NCBI RefSeq assembly: GCF_037023745.1 | Contig: NZ_CP146101.1 | Span: 3,030,001 to 3,094,000 of the forward strand | Origin: Streptomyces sp. SCSIO 30461 | Lineage (GTDB): Bacteria > Actinomycetota > Actinomycetes > Streptomycetales > Streptomycetaceae | Length of the DNA: 64,000 nucleotides | Direction of reading: 5' to 3' | Notes under the pieces: generated by a model | Told to the model about the DNA's origin: nothing | What the model saw: the letters and a program-made list of their open reading frames with translations, nothing else | The model's database searches: none | Shown: in pieces, positions 17,687 to 26,200 of the stretch | Position numbering within the stretch: the stretch's first letter is position 1 | Layout: every line of letters begins with the position of its first letter | Position numbers and translations under genes: made by a program

Positions 17687-18748
17687 TCAGCGTGTCTGCG
17701 GTAGCTGGTCCTGGATGTCTCTCCCTGCGGATAGCGCGGTGGTGTCCCGGGTGAAGTGAGTTTCCGGGCCGAAGCGTTGCCGGTAGGCCGAGGGGGTGAG
17801 TCCCGTTTCTCGGCGTAGGAGTGTTCGGAGGTTGGCGGGGGTGCCGAGTCCGGCGTTGCGGGCGACGGCGTCGATACGGGTGTCTCCGCGTTCGAGGAGG
17901 CGGCGGGCGAGGGTGACGCGTTGCGCGGTCAGCCATGCGAGGGGTGTGGTGCCGAGTTGGGTGCGGAAGCGGCGGTGCAGGGTGGTGGTACTGACGGCCG
18001 CCTCGGTTGCGAGGTCCGCGATGGTGAGGGGGGTGTCGAGTCGCTCCTGCGCCCAGGCCAGCAGGGGGGCGAGGGATTCGTCGGGCAGGTCGGGTAAGGG
18101 GCGTTCGATGAACTGCTTCTGTCCGCCGTCGCGGTGGGCGGGGAAGACGAGTCGGCGGCTGATGGAGTTGGCGGTCTCCGCGCCGTGGTCGCGGCGGATG
18201 ATGTGCAGGCCGAGGTCGAGTGCGGCGGCGCTGCCCGCGGAGGTGAGGATGGTGCCGTCGTCGACGAAGAGGACGTCGGGTTCGACGCGGACTGCGGGGT
18301 AGTGGGCGCGCAGGAGGTCCGTGCACTGCCAGTGCGTGGTGGCCCGGCGGCCGTCGAGCACGCCGGCCTGGGCCAGGGCGAACGCGCCGGTGCAGAAGGA
18401 GACCAGCCGGGCGCCCCGCTGATGGGCGCGGCGTATGGCGTCCAGTACGGCGGGATGGCGCGGCTGGCTGACGTCAGGCCTGCTCGGGAGGATCAGGGTG
18501 TCGGCGGCGTCGGCGGCTTCGAGGCACGCTGCTTCGGTCAGAGTGAAGAAGCGGTCGCGCATGACCGTGCGGTCCTGGGGTGTGCAGAGCGTGAAGTTGT
18601 AGAGGTCACGGCCGAGCTCGGGTCGGGGCAGCCCGAACAGTTCGGTGGCGCAGCCGAGTTCGAAGGGGTTGGTGTCCTCTTCCACGATGACTGTCATCTG
18701 GTGTGGCTGGAGCCCTCGGGAAGCGTCGTGGAAGGATTCTTGCGTCAT
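17687..18748 (-). CDS. GlxA family transcriptional regulator (DJ-1/PfpI + AraC HTH)
   Basis: A 353-residue regulator. Residues about 15-185 form a DJ-1/PfpI-like domain, with VSFCTGAFALAQAGVLDGRRA around the nucleophile-elbow position. Residues about 235-335 are an AraC-type double HTH (TIADLATEAAVSTTTLHRRF, then IDAVARNAGLGTPANLRTLL and TGLTPSAYRQRF). Such proteins activate nearby catabolic or stress genes in response to an unknown ligand. It is divergent from the repeat-containing secreted protein across a 140-bp spacer and is therefore a candidate controller of it. Confidence 0.9.
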   Translation of the reverse strand: MTQESFHDASRGLQPHQMTVIVEEDTNPFELGCATELFGLPRPELGRDLYNFTLCTPQDRTVMRDRFFTLTEAACLEAADAADTLILPSRPDVSQPRHPAVLDAIRRAHQRGARLVSFCTGAFALAQAGVLDGRRATTHWQCTDLLRAHYPAVRVEPDVLFVDDGTILTSAGSAAALDLGLHIIRRDHGAETANSISRRLVFPAHRDGGQKQFIERPLPDLPDESLAPLLAWAQERLDTPLTIADLATEAAVSTTTLHRRFRTQLGTTPLAWLTAQRVTLARRLLERGDTRIDAVARNAGLGTPANLRTLLRRETGLTPSAYRQRFGPETHFTRDTTALSAGRDIQDQLPQTR

Positions 18749-18829
18749 ACGCCACTTCTACCACTCACACCCGGCGATGCCGGTGTCGAAGGATGAGGCC
18801 TGGTGAGCGGCGGTGGGCCTGCGCGTCCA

Positions 18830-18853
18830 TGGACGGCATGCCCCTGCCGTCCA
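18830..18853 (+). promoter_or_regulatory. Leader hairpin before the secreted repeat protein
   Basis: TGGACGGCA and its exact complement, with a 6-nt loop, form a 9-bp stem 35-58 nt upstream of the ATG at 18889. It leaves the GAGAGGAG ribosome site free. It may be a leader element or an operator-like palindrome; evidence is structural only. Confidence 0.3.
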
Positions 18854-18888
18854 AACCTGTATGGGTTTCGGTGAGAGGAGTATGCGCA

Positions 18889-20445
18889 ATGCGCCTGTTT
18901 TCTTGGCGTACTTCCGTGGTGAGAGGAACCGTGCCGGGTGCGCGGGAGGAAACGAGGAGCGTAAGGGGCTCCGTGCCGTTGGGGCGACGATGGCGGGTAC
19001 GGTTGACCGCACTCTTGGTCACCCTGCCGAGTGCGGTCGTGACGCCGCTGCTCACGGCACAGCCGGCTGCCGCAGCGACGACCGGTAGTACGGTCTGTTT
19101 GCGGTCGGCGGACGGTGTCTACCGCTGGGATGGTGGTACGTCCTGGACGCAGATCAGCGGGCCCGGAACAGCCGACCAGATCTACGGAGGCGGGGCGGGT
19201 CTTCTCCGGGCCGCTCCGGACGGCAGTGGTGTCTACCGCTATCAGGGGTCCGGGCAGAACTGGCAGCGGATCGGTACCGCCGGCCCGGGCTCCCAGTGGG
19301 TGGTCACGGACAATGCCGTCTTCGGGCGGTCACCCGACGGTGTCTACCGCTGGGATGGTGGTACGTCCTGGACGCAGATCAGCGGGCCCGGAACAGCCGA
19401 CCAGATCTACGGAGGCGGGGCGGGTCTTCTCCGGGCCGCTCCGGACGGCAGTGGTGTCTACCGCTATCAGGGGTCCGGGCAGAACTGGCAGCGGATCGGT
19501 ACCGCCGGCCCGGGCTCCCAGTGGGTGGTCACGGACAATGCCGTCTTCGGGCGGTCACCCGACGGTGTCTACCGCTGGAATGGTGGTACGTCCTGGACGC
19601 AGATCAGCGGGCCCGGAACAGCCGACCAGATCTACGGAGGCGGGGCGGGTCTTCTCCGGGCCGCTCCGGACGGCAGTGGTGTCTACCGCTATCAGGGGTC
19701 CGGGCAGAACTGGCAGCGGATCGGTACCGCCGGCCCGGGCTCCCAGTGGGTGGTCACGGACAATGCCGTCTTCGGGCGGTCACCCGACGGTGTCTACCGC
19801 TGGAACGGTGGTACGTCCTGGACGCAGATCAGCGGGCCCGGAACAGCCGACCAGATCGTGCCCTGCGCCGCCGTCAACACGGCGGTCGGCTGGACCACTT
19901 ACTCCGCCGACAGCGACGAAGGCAAAGAAGCTCTCGAGGTATGCGCGGGTGAAGTGTTCCCGGGGATTATCTGCACCATGACCTACTCACCCCAGAGCTA
20001 TCAGACCTTTCCAGGGGAAGAACGCCCTGTCGGAGACAGGGTCTTCAATTACACTGCGCAAACCGTGACTCACACCCTGACCTGGTCGGATACCGTGGGG
20101 AGATCAGACACACTCGAGGTGAGCGCATCCACGAAAGCCACCATCTGGGAAGTGGCTGAAGTAGGAGTGAGCGCGACTTACAGTAAGACTTTGAGTAAGT
20201 CGAGTACCGTTTCGCAGACCGAAAGCCTGCCAGTTTCAGGTTGCAGCGTGGGGTGGCTGGCCCGTTCTGCGGAGATGGACACTGCCACAGGGGACATTCA
20301 TGTGCATTTCGCCAAGGGAAATCGCCTGTACGGCCACCGGGACTTCATGATCACCAACGCTGCGTTCACGGCACCGACCGGGAACGGTTCCGTCGTCGCC
20401 CGTTCTCGCCCCATGACCGCGTCTGAAAGCACCTCGTGCTCTTGA
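18889..20445 (+). CDS. Secreted propeller-repeat protein with aerolysin-like C-terminus
   Basis: A 518-residue predicted secreted protein. The ATG at 18889 has GAGAGGAG 8 nt upstream. A long basic N-region precedes a hydrophobic core (about 38-58) and an AxA-type cleavage site near residue 62. Residues 75-323 hold three complete near-identical 75-residue repeats plus a partial fourth. Each is two half-repeats (DGVYRWDGGTSWTQISG and SGVYRYQGSGQNWQRIG) like tectonin/lectin beta-propeller blades. Residues 324-518 are Ser/Thr-rich with alternating beta segments (VTHTLTWSDTVGRSDTLEVS, YSKTLSKSSTVSQTES), resembling aerolysin/ETX-MTX2 pore-forming domains. A lectin-guided pore-forming toxin is plausible, but the fold call is by eye. 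Confidence 0.7.
   Translation: MRLFSWRTSVVRGTVPGAREETRSVRGSVPLGRRWRVRLTALLVTLPSAVVTPLLTAQPAAAATTGSTVCLRSADGVYRWDGGTSWTQISGPGTADQIYGGGAGLLRAAPDGSGVYRYQGSGQNWQRIGTAGPGSQWVVTDNAVFGRSPDGVYRWDGGTSWTQISGPGTADQIYGGGAGLLRAAPDGSGVYRYQGSGQNWQRIGTAGPGSQWVVTDNAVFGRSPDGVYRWNGGTSWTQISGPGTADQIYGGGAGLLRAAPDGSGVYRYQGSGQNWQRIGTAGPGSQWVVTDNAVFGRSPDGVYRWNGGTSWTQISGPGTADQIVPCAAVNTAVGWTTYSADSDEGKEALEVCAGEVFPGIICTMTYSPQSYQTFPGEERPVGDRVFNYTAQTVTHTLTWSDTVGRSDTLEVSASTKATIWEVAEVGVSATYSKTLSKSSTVSQTESLPVSGCSVGWLARSAEMDTATGDIHVHFAKGNRLYGHRDFMITNAAFTAPTGNGSVVARSRPMTASESTSCS
19111..19857 (+). repeat. Three near-identical 225-bp tandem repeats plus a partial fourth
   Basis: Units begin at 19111, 19336, 19561 and 19786, exactly 225 bp apart; the fourth stops after 72 bp. 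Differences are confined to one or two bases, mainly at the GAT/AAT/AAC codon after CCGCTGG. This near-identity at DNA level implies recent duplication or ongoing homogenisation, and copy number could vary between strains or be mis-assembled from short reads. Confidence 0.95.
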
Positions 20446-20629
20446 GGCCGTCCGGGAATTCGAAGTCCCGACCCGTCGTACCACCCAGCCGCGGGGCTGA
20501 GGCAATCTGATGCGGTACTCCCAGTTCGTTCGCCGGCCAGGCCGGACGGCGCTGACATAGGCACGTTGGACACTCTGCAGCGACGGCCGGGGTTACGCCG
20601 CAGAGTGTCCGGCGTCGCGCCCTTCTGCT

Positions 20630-20775
20630 GCTGAGGCGTTCGATATTGACGGCAATATCCGTGAATACATGTTGAAGATGGGCTTTCGGTCGTCCTCGGT
20701 AGCGGCGTATGCCGTGGCCGTCGGCGAACTCGCTGACCTGGAGCAGGGCGGCCGTCGGGTTCCCCCAGCCGCGTG
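20630..20775 (-). mobile_element. Remnant of an IS1182-like transposase (C-terminal end)
   Basis: The minus strand encodes QVSEFADGHGIRRYRGRPKA followed by HLQHVFTDIAVNIERLS, close to the C-terminal end of IS1182-type DDE transposases as I recall them (GLxKxHLQHVLTAxAxNxxRL). No start, catalytic DDE residues or terminal repeats remain. The rest of the 361-bp spacer 20446-20806 is non-coding or degenerate. It marks an old insertion or deletion between the toxin-like gene and pcaL. Confidence 0.55.
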
Positions 20776-20806
20776 AGATACCGTGATACGTGAGAGGGTC
20801 TGACGG

Positions 20807-22105
20807 GTGAGCGAGACACCACCGAACACCCTGCAATACCGCTCTGACGGGCCAGAAGACGCTCCGGTCCTGGTCCTGGGCCCCTCACTGGGTACTACAT
20901 GGCATATGTGGGACCGCCAGATACCGGAGCTGTCCGAACGATGGCGGGTCATCCGCTTCGATCTCCCCGGCCACGGCGGCGCCCCGGCCCACCCCGCCGA
21001 CTCGGTCAGCGAAATCGCGGACCGCCTCGTCGCCGTCCTCGACCTGCTCGGCGTACAGCGCTTCGGGTACGCGGGTTGTTCCATCGGCGCCGCCGTCGGT
21101 ATCGACCTCGCGCTGCGGCTGCCGCACCGGGTGGCCACCCTCGCGGTGATCGCGGCCTCGCCTCGGTTCGGGACGGCCGACGACTTCCGCAGACGCGGGG
21201 TGATCGTCCGCACCAACGGGCTCGAACCGATGGCCCGCAGCGCACCCGACGGCTGGTTCACACCCGAGTTCGCCGCCGCGCAGCCCGCGATCGTGGAGTG
21301 GGCCGTCCAGATGGTGCGTACCACCGATCCCGGCTGCTACATCGGGGCGTGCGAGGCGCTCGCGGCCTTCGACGTGCGCCAAGACCTGGGGCGCATCGGC
21401 GTGCCCACGCTCGTCCTGGTCGGGTCCGACGACCAGCTCACCGGGCCGGCCGAGGCCCGGACGCTCGTGGCGGGCATCCCGGACGCCCGGCTCGCCCTCG
21501 TGCCCGGCGCCTCCCACCTCGCGCCGGTGGAGCAGCCGGCGGCCGTCACCGATCTGCTGATCCGCCACTTCTCCCTGGCCTGGCAGGACACCCTGGCCGC
21601 GATACCCGCGCCCCCCGTGCTGCCCGGGTTCGCCGCACGAGGCAACCCGTCCGCTGAGTTCGCGGGTGCCCCCGGAGTGTCGGCCGCCCCCGCCGAACAG
21701 CAGGGGGTCGGCCGCGTCGGCCGCCCGGACCCCTACGACGCAGGGCTCAAGGTTCGCAGGGAGGTGCTGGGGGATGCCCATGTGGACCGTGTGCTGGAGA
21801 CCGCGGACGACTTCACCGCCGACTTCCAGGAGCTGATCACCCGCTACACCTGGGGCGAGGCGTGGAGCCGCGGCGGCCTGGACCGGCGCACCCGCAGCGC
21901 GGTCGCGCTCACCGCGCTGGTCGCCGGCGGTCATCTCGACGATCTGGCCGTCCACGTCCGTGCCGCACTCCGCAACGGGCTCACTCCTGTGGAGATCCGC
22001 GAAGTCCTGATGCAGTCGGCGGTCTACTGCGGGGTGCCCGCCGCCGATGCCGCCTTCCGCGTGGCCCAGGGGGTGATCCGCGAGGAGACCACCCCGCACA
22101 CATAG
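20807..22105 (+). CDS. pcaL: Fused 3-oxoadipate enol-lactonase / 4-carboxymuconolactone decarboxylase
   Basis: A 432-residue fusion for two steps of the protocatechuate branch of the beta-ketoadipate pathway. The N-terminal alpha/beta-hydrolase (about 1-265, PcaD-like) has its nucleophile Ser92 in GCSIG and the His in GASHLAPVEQP. The C-terminal region (about 310-428) is the carboxymuconolactone decarboxylase (PcaC-like), with ELITRYTWGEAWSRGGLDRR and a late EIREVLMQSAVYCGVPAA. A Pro/Ala linker joins them. The fusion is known as PcaL in actinobacteria. No other pca gene lies in this window, so the gene is separated from its usual cluster. Confidence 0.92.
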   Translation: MSETPPNTLQYRSDGPEDAPVLVLGPSLGTTWHMWDRQIPELSERWRVIRFDLPGHGGAPAHPADSVSEIADRLVAVLDLLGVQRFGYAGCSIGAAVGIDLALRLPHRVATLAVIAASPRFGTADDFRRRGVIVRTNGLEPMARSAPDGWFTPEFAAAQPAIVEWAVQMVRTTDPGCYIGACEALAAFDVRQDLGRIGVPTLVLVGSDDQLTGPAEARTLVAGIPDARLALVPGASHLAPVEQPAAVTDLLIRHFSLAWQDTLAAIPAPPVLPGFAARGNPSAEFAGAPGVSAAPAEQQGVGRVGRPDPYDAGLKVRREVLGDAHVDRVLETADDFTADFQELITRYTWGEAWSRGGLDRRTRSAVALTALVAGGHLDDLAVHVRAALRNGLTPVEIREVLMQSAVYCGVPAADAAFRVAQGVIREETTPHT

Positions 22106-22141
22106 GATGCGCCGCACTGCCGCGAGAGAGAGGTCGCCCCG

Positions 22142-22774
22142 GTGAAGCTCACGAAGAAGTCGCACGCCTGCATCCGGCTGGAGAAGGGCGGGCGGACACT
22201 CGTCATCGACCCCGGTGCCTTCAGCGAGGCGGACGCGGCCGTAGGAGCCGACGCCGTGCTCATCACCCATGAGCACGCCGACCACTTCGACGAGGCACGG
22301 CTGCGCGCTGCGCTGGACGCCAACCCGGCCGCCGGGATCTGGACGCTGCGCAGTGTCGCCGAGAAGCTCTCCGCCGCTTTCCCCGGCCGGGTGCACACGG
22401 TGGGCAGCGGCGACGCGTTCTCCGCCGCGGGCTTCGACGTCCAGGTGTACGGCGAGCTGCACGCGGTCATCCACCCGGACCTACCGCGGGTCACCAACGT
22501 CGGCTTCCTGGTGGACGGTTCGGTCTTCCACCCGGGGGACGCGCTGACGGTGCCCGAACAGTCCGTAGATACGCTGATGCTCCCGGTGATGGCCCCGTGG
22601 AGCAAGGTCTCCGAGGTCATCGACTATGTGCGCGAGGTCGGGCCGCGCCGGGCGATCGATGTCCACGACGCGCTGCTGACCGAGCTGGCGCGTCCGATCT
22701 ACGACACCCACATCGGCAATCTCGGCGGCGCCGAGCACAGCAGGCTCGCGCCGGGGGACTCGACGCAGCTCTGA
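22142..22774 (+). CDS. MBL-fold metallo-hydrolase
   Basis: A 210-residue metallo-beta-lactamase fold protein of the UlaG-like short type. The HxHxDH motif is HEHADH (His43, His45, Asp47, His48), with a further His in ELHAVIHPD and FHPGDAL as later ligand segments. It is probably cytosolic and its substrate is unknown. The GTG start at 22142 follows GAGAGAGGT. It lies 36 bp after pcaL but is also found without it in Streptomyces, so a functional link is not implied. Confidence 0.85.
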   Translation: MKLTKKSHACIRLEKGGRTLVIDPGAFSEADAAVGADAVLITHEHADHFDEARLRAALDANPAAGIWTLRSVAEKLSAAFPGRVHTVGSGDAFSAAGFDVQVYGELHAVIHPDLPRVTNVGFLVDGSVFHPGDALTVPEQSVDTLMLPVMAPWSKVSEVIDYVREVGPRRAIDVHDALLTELARPIYDTHIGNLGGAEHSRLAPGDSTQL

Positions 22775-22783
22775 TCCGGTCGC

Positions 22784-22806
22784 GGGCGTACCGAGCCGGT
22801 ACGCCC
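22784..22806. terminator. Hairpin after the MBL gene
   Basis: GGGCGTACC and its complement with a 5-nt loop lie 10 bp after the MBL stop. A probable intrinsic terminator of the pcaL-MBL transcript. Confidence 0.5.
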
Positions 22807-22925
22807 CCGGTCCGCCCGACCTCACCCCGGCTCGGGCCGTCCCGCCCCCGCTACGGCGCGGCTCCGGCATCCCGGGCTGTTCTCGGCGGCCCCGGTTGTC
22901 ACACCCCGCGGTTACGCTTGCAGAC

Positions 22926-23705
22926 ATGCGCATCGCCACGTTCAACGTCAATTCGATCACGGCCCGGTTGCCGCGGCTGCTCGCCTGGCTGGAGAGCAGC
23001 GGCACCGACGTGCTGTGCATCCAGGAGACCAAGTGCACCGCCGAGCAGTTCCCGGCAGACGCGCTGAAGGAGCTCGGCTATGAGTCGGCGGTGAACGCCG
23101 ACGGCCGGTGGAACGGTGTGGCGCTGCTCTCCCGGGTCGGGCTCGACGACGTCGTCATGGGGCTGACCGGCGGCCCCGCGTACGGCGGGGCCCAGGAGCC
23201 GCGAGCGGTGAGCGCCACCTGCGGTCCGGTCCGGGTCTGGTCGGTGTACGTGCCCAACGGCCGGGAGGTCGCCCATGAGCACTATGCCTACAAACTGGCC
23301 TGGCTCGAGGCGCTGAAGCAGGCCGTCACCGAGGACGCGGCGGGCGGTCGTCCGTTCGCGGTGCTGGGCGACTACAACATCGCACCCACCGACGACGATG
23401 TGTGGGACCGGTCCTTCTTCGAGGACATGACCCATGTGACCGAGCCGGAGCGCGCCGCGCTGGCGGGGCTGCGGGAGATCGGTCTGTCCGACGTGGTGCC
23501 GCGTCCGCTCAAGTACGCCCATCCTTATACCTACTGGGACTACCGTCAGCTGTGCTTCCCCAAGAACAGGGGTATGCGCATCGATCTGGTGTACGGCAAC
23601 GAGCCGTTCGCCAAGGCGGTCAAGGACAGCTATGTCGACCGTGAGGAGCGCAAGGGCAAGGGGGCGTCGGACCACGCCCCGGTCGTAGTCGACCTCGATC
23701 TCTGA
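22926..23705 (+). CDS. xthA: Exodeoxyribonuclease III
   Basis: A 259-residue ExoIII-type AP endonuclease/3'-5' exonuclease for base-excision repair. It has the family's FNVNSITAR at residues 6-14, the metal ligand Glu34 in CIQETK, GDYNIAPTDDDVWD with the catalytic Asp/Asn pair, MRIDLVYG, and the final SDHAPVVVDL. Length is normal. The ATG at 22926 is chosen because translation from the upstream ATG would add ten non-conserved residues. No strong ribosome site is present. Confidence 0.95.
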   Translation: MRIATFNVNSITARLPRLLAWLESSGTDVLCIQETKCTAEQFPADALKELGYESAVNADGRWNGVALLSRVGLDDVVMGLTGGPAYGGAQEPRAVSATCGPVRVWSVYVPNGREVAHEHYAYKLAWLEALKQAVTEDAAGGRPFAVLGDYNIAPTDDDVWDRSFFEDMTHVTEPERAALAGLREIGLSDVVPRPLKYAHPYTYWDYRQLCFPKNRGMRIDLVYGNEPFAKAVKDSYVDREERKGKGASDHAPVVVDLDL

Positions 23706-23763
23706 GGTCAGCGCTCCGCGCGCCCTGTGGTGCGCCGTCCACGGGAGTGCAAGGCTGATCGGT

Positions 23764-24207
23764 ATGAACATCCCTTTCTTGGACAACTGGCGTAAAAAGC
23801 ATAGTGCCGAGCGAGGCGGACAGGTGCTGGCATCCGCGATCGGGGGCGACCCGGATGGCGTAGCCGCGCTGCTCGGCGAGTGCGAGCTGCTGCGTGTCCG
23901 GGCAGGACAGCAGGGGCTCGAACTGGATGACACCCCGCGTTCCTTGGAGGCGCTCGACCAGCTTCCACCGCGCTGGCGCGACGACCCGGAGGAGCTGCCC
24001 TGGGTGGGCAATGACGCCGGCCTGTATCTGGGCACGGTGATCGTCCGTACGGTGCGGGGCGCCACCTGGCATGTCTGGCCCGGAGGGCAGCCGGTGATCA
24101 GGCTGGCCTCCGGGCGGGAGATCAACGTGGTGGAGGCGGGCTTGGACTGGGCGACTCAGGGGTCGCCCGAGCTGTCCCAGGTGTACGCCGAAGCGGCAGA
24201 AGCCTGA
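23764..24207 (+). CDS. DUF6278 family protein
   Basis: A 147-residue small cytosolic protein of the Streptomyces-type DUF6278 family, recognised from its NIPFLDNWRKKH start and the block IVRTVRGATWHVWPGGQPVI. No catalytic motif is evident and function is unknown. It follows xthA by 58 bp in the same direction, an arrangement I recall from other Streptomyces, but coupling to DNA repair is not shown. Confidence 0.75.
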   Translation: MNIPFLDNWRKKHSAERGGQVLASAIGGDPDGVAALLGECELLRVRAGQQGLELDDTPRSLEALDQLPPRWRDDPEELPWVGNDAGLYLGTVIVRTVRGATWHVWPGGQPVIRLASGREINVVEAGLDWATQGSPELSQVYAEAAEA

Positions 24208-24323
24208 CGTTTTTCTACCGCTTATGCCGTATTTATGCCCATTCGGTGCGTGTTGGGTGTGAAGCCCGCCGTCCCGGTGGATAGTTTGCGCTGGCCGGAC
24301 CCGGACCGGAGGCCAGCCGGAGA

Positions 24324-25904
24324 TCACTTCTCACGTAGGGGGACCGACACATATGAGGGGTCGTCCGCTGGTGAGGAGAAGGTCAGCTTCGCCCCGGACG
24401 GGTTGTGCTCGATGTAGAGCGGGTCGACGGTGTCGACGACCAGGGCGAGACGGTGGCCCGCCGGCACATCGTAGGCCGTGGAGTACAGCTCCATATCCAC
24501 GGTGAAGGGGCGGCCGGGGGTCTGGCCGTGGAAGGTGTAGGGCGCGTTGCTGATCAGCTTGCCGAGGCCGAGCGGTCCCACGTCGTAGAGGTATGCGACG
24601 AGGGTGCCGCTCTCCTTGGTGCTGGTGACCGTCGTGTGCAGCTTCGCCGTGCCCCTGACGCGCTGCTCGGAGCCGTAGCGCTCGGACTGCCAGACCGCTG
24701 CGAACCAGCGCGGCAGCAGCGGGATCGACGCCATCGGCGGCACCTTCAGGAACTGGTCCAGGGCGTTGGAGAGCACGGTGACCCCGCCGTTGGCTCCTGA
24801 GTCCACGTTGGCCCGGATCTTCTTGGTGCCGCCCAGCTCGAACTTCCGGGTGTCCGCGCCCACCGACTTCCAGTCCGGGTACGACTCGTAGCCACCTTCC
24901 GAGCGTGACTTGATCCGCACCGGCGCCTCGCGGTCCACGCCGTTGTCTTCGCCCTTGAGGTGGTGGTCCATCCAGCGGCGGGCACTGGTCCAGGTGTCGT
25001 TGGGTAGGCCCAGCAGTCCGGTCATCTCGGCGGTGGCGTGGTCGCCGGGGCGGAACTCCAGCCGCTTCGGCCCGGTGAGGCGCTCGTAGAACGAGGCGTA
25101 CTGGTTGGGCGGGAAGATGGTGTCGCCCCAGGCGTTGCCGAGCATGATGGCCGCACCGTTCCGGTTGATCCGGTCCACGTAGGCGGCGGGGGAGCGCTTC
25201 CTCCCCCAGGCGATCATGTCGTCTTCCTTGGCCGGGTCGACGCCGCCGAGGAAGTCCTTCATGAACTGTTTGAGCTCGGGACTCGGGCTGCCGGTGGCAT
25301 AGCCGGTGCCGCCGAGGAGCGCGGCGGCCTGGAGGTGCTCGGTACGTCCGCCGTAGATGGAGGCGGGGATGTCGGCCCAGCCGCTGAGGGCGGCGACGGC
25401 CTTGATCCGACTGTCGTGCGCCGCGGCGAGCAGGCTGATGCCGGCGCCGTACGACATCCCGGCCATTCCGACCTTGGACGGGTCGGCGGGGGTGTGGGCG
25501 AGTGCCCAGTCGATGACCCGGGACGCGTCGGCGATGTCCGGTGGCCCGGCCACCTCGATGTGACCGCCGGACTGCCAGAAGCCTCGCACGTTGTAACTGA
25601 CGACCACATAGCCCGAGTCCGCGAGCTTGGCGGCCTGGGCGAGGTACTGGATCTGCGGTGTGGCCCAGCTCGTGGGCAGCACGATCACGGGATATCTGCG
25701 GGTTCCGTCGGCGTCCGCCGGGGTGGCGACGTTGGCCTTGAGGACGGTGCCGCCGTCGCCGTGGATGTCGACGAAGCGAACGCCCGGGTGGGTGCCGGCG
25801 GCGGCCGGAGCGGCTGGGCTCAGCGCGAAGACCGTACCGGCGAGGAGAGCGGCCGAGACGGTACCGGTCGTCGCCGTCCGCAAGGCCTTGTGGGGGTGTC
25901 CCAT
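24324..25904 (-). CDS. Secreted CocE/NonD (X-Pro dipeptidyl-peptidase type) hydrolase
   Basis: A 526-residue alpha/beta hydrolase. A Sec signal (residues 1-36, hydrophobic TVSAALLAGTVFALSPAAPAAA) gives export. The catalytic domain has nucleophile Ser151 in GMSYGAG, an Asp in WGDTIFPPNQ and a His in GDHATAE. The C-terminal jelly-roll (about 340-520, PATHGRLALVVD-like PAGHRLALVVDTVDPL) is that of X-Pro dipeptidyl peptidases and cocaine esterase. The substrate is unknown; an extracellular peptidase or esterase is likely. The divergent spacer contains palindromes listed separately. Confidence 0.88.
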   Translation of the reverse strand: MGHPHKALRTATTGTVSAALLAGTVFALSPAAPAAAGTHPGVRFVDIHGDGGTVLKANVATPADADGTRRYPVIVLPTSWATPQIQYLAQAAKLADSGYVVVSYNVRGFWQSGGHIEVAGPPDIADASRVIDWALAHTPADPSKVGMAGMSYGAGISLLAAAHDSRIKAVAALSGWADIPASIYGGRTEHLQAAALLGGTGYATGSPSPELKQFMKDFLGGVDPAKEDDMIAWGRKRSPAAYVDRINRNGAAIMLGNAWGDTIFPPNQYASFYERLTGPKRLEFRPGDHATAEMTGLLGLPNDTWTSARRWMDHHLKGEDNGVDREAPVRIKSRSEGGYESYPDWKSVGADTRKFELGGTKKIRANVDSGANGGVTVLSNALDQFLKVPPMASIPLLPRWFAAVWQSERYGSEQRVRGTAKLHTTVTSTKESGTLVAYLYDVGPLGLGKLISNAPYTFHGQTPGRPFTVDMELYSTAYDVPAGHRLALVVDTVDPLYIEHNPSGAKLTFSSPADDPSYVSVPLREK

Positions 25905-25943
25905 CGGTCACTCCTGACTCGTGCAAGTACCAAAGTGACCCGA

Positions 25944-25988
25944 CGGTAACGGTTGCCTCTTACCGGAGGTAACTACTTGGTAAGTTAC
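25944..25988. promoter_or_regulatory. Cluster of TTACC/GGTAA inverted repeats (candidate operator)
   Basis: Three overlapping dyads lie 40-85 bp upstream of the CocE hydrolase start: CGGTAA...TTACCG (25944-25965), TTACCGGAGGTAA (25960-25972) and GTAACTACTTGGTAAGTTAC (25969-25988). All share the TTAC/GTAA half-site. Such stacked sites are typical of a dimeric repressor such as a TetR or MarR protein. The regulator is not obvious in the window. Confidence 0.5.
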
Positions 25989-26005
25989 GTGCAAGTAACG
26001 ATTTT

Positions 26006-26058
26006 TTGACGTGTCGTCGCACGAGCGTGGTTCTGATCGCGGGTTGACGTGCCGTCAA
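26006..26058. promoter_or_regulatory. Paired TTGACGTGnCGTC palindromes
   Basis: TTGACGTGTCGTCGC at 26006-26020 and the perfect dyad TTGACGTGCCGTCAA at 26044-26058 are 38 bp apart, about 140-195 bp upstream of the hydrolase-P450 pair. The repetition of a 13-bp word suggests a second regulator site in this divergent promoter region, distinct from the TTACC cluster. Confidence 0.4.
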
Positions 26059-26200
26059 GTCGGCTTCTCCGGTTCTCCCGCAAGGGGGAAGTCCACCCGT
26101 GCGCCGGTTCCGCACCCTGGTGATCGCGGGGTCCACGGTTCACCGTGGTGCCGTACACCGCGGCCGCCCCGGCCGCCCGCCGAACGGAGAGGTCGTGACC

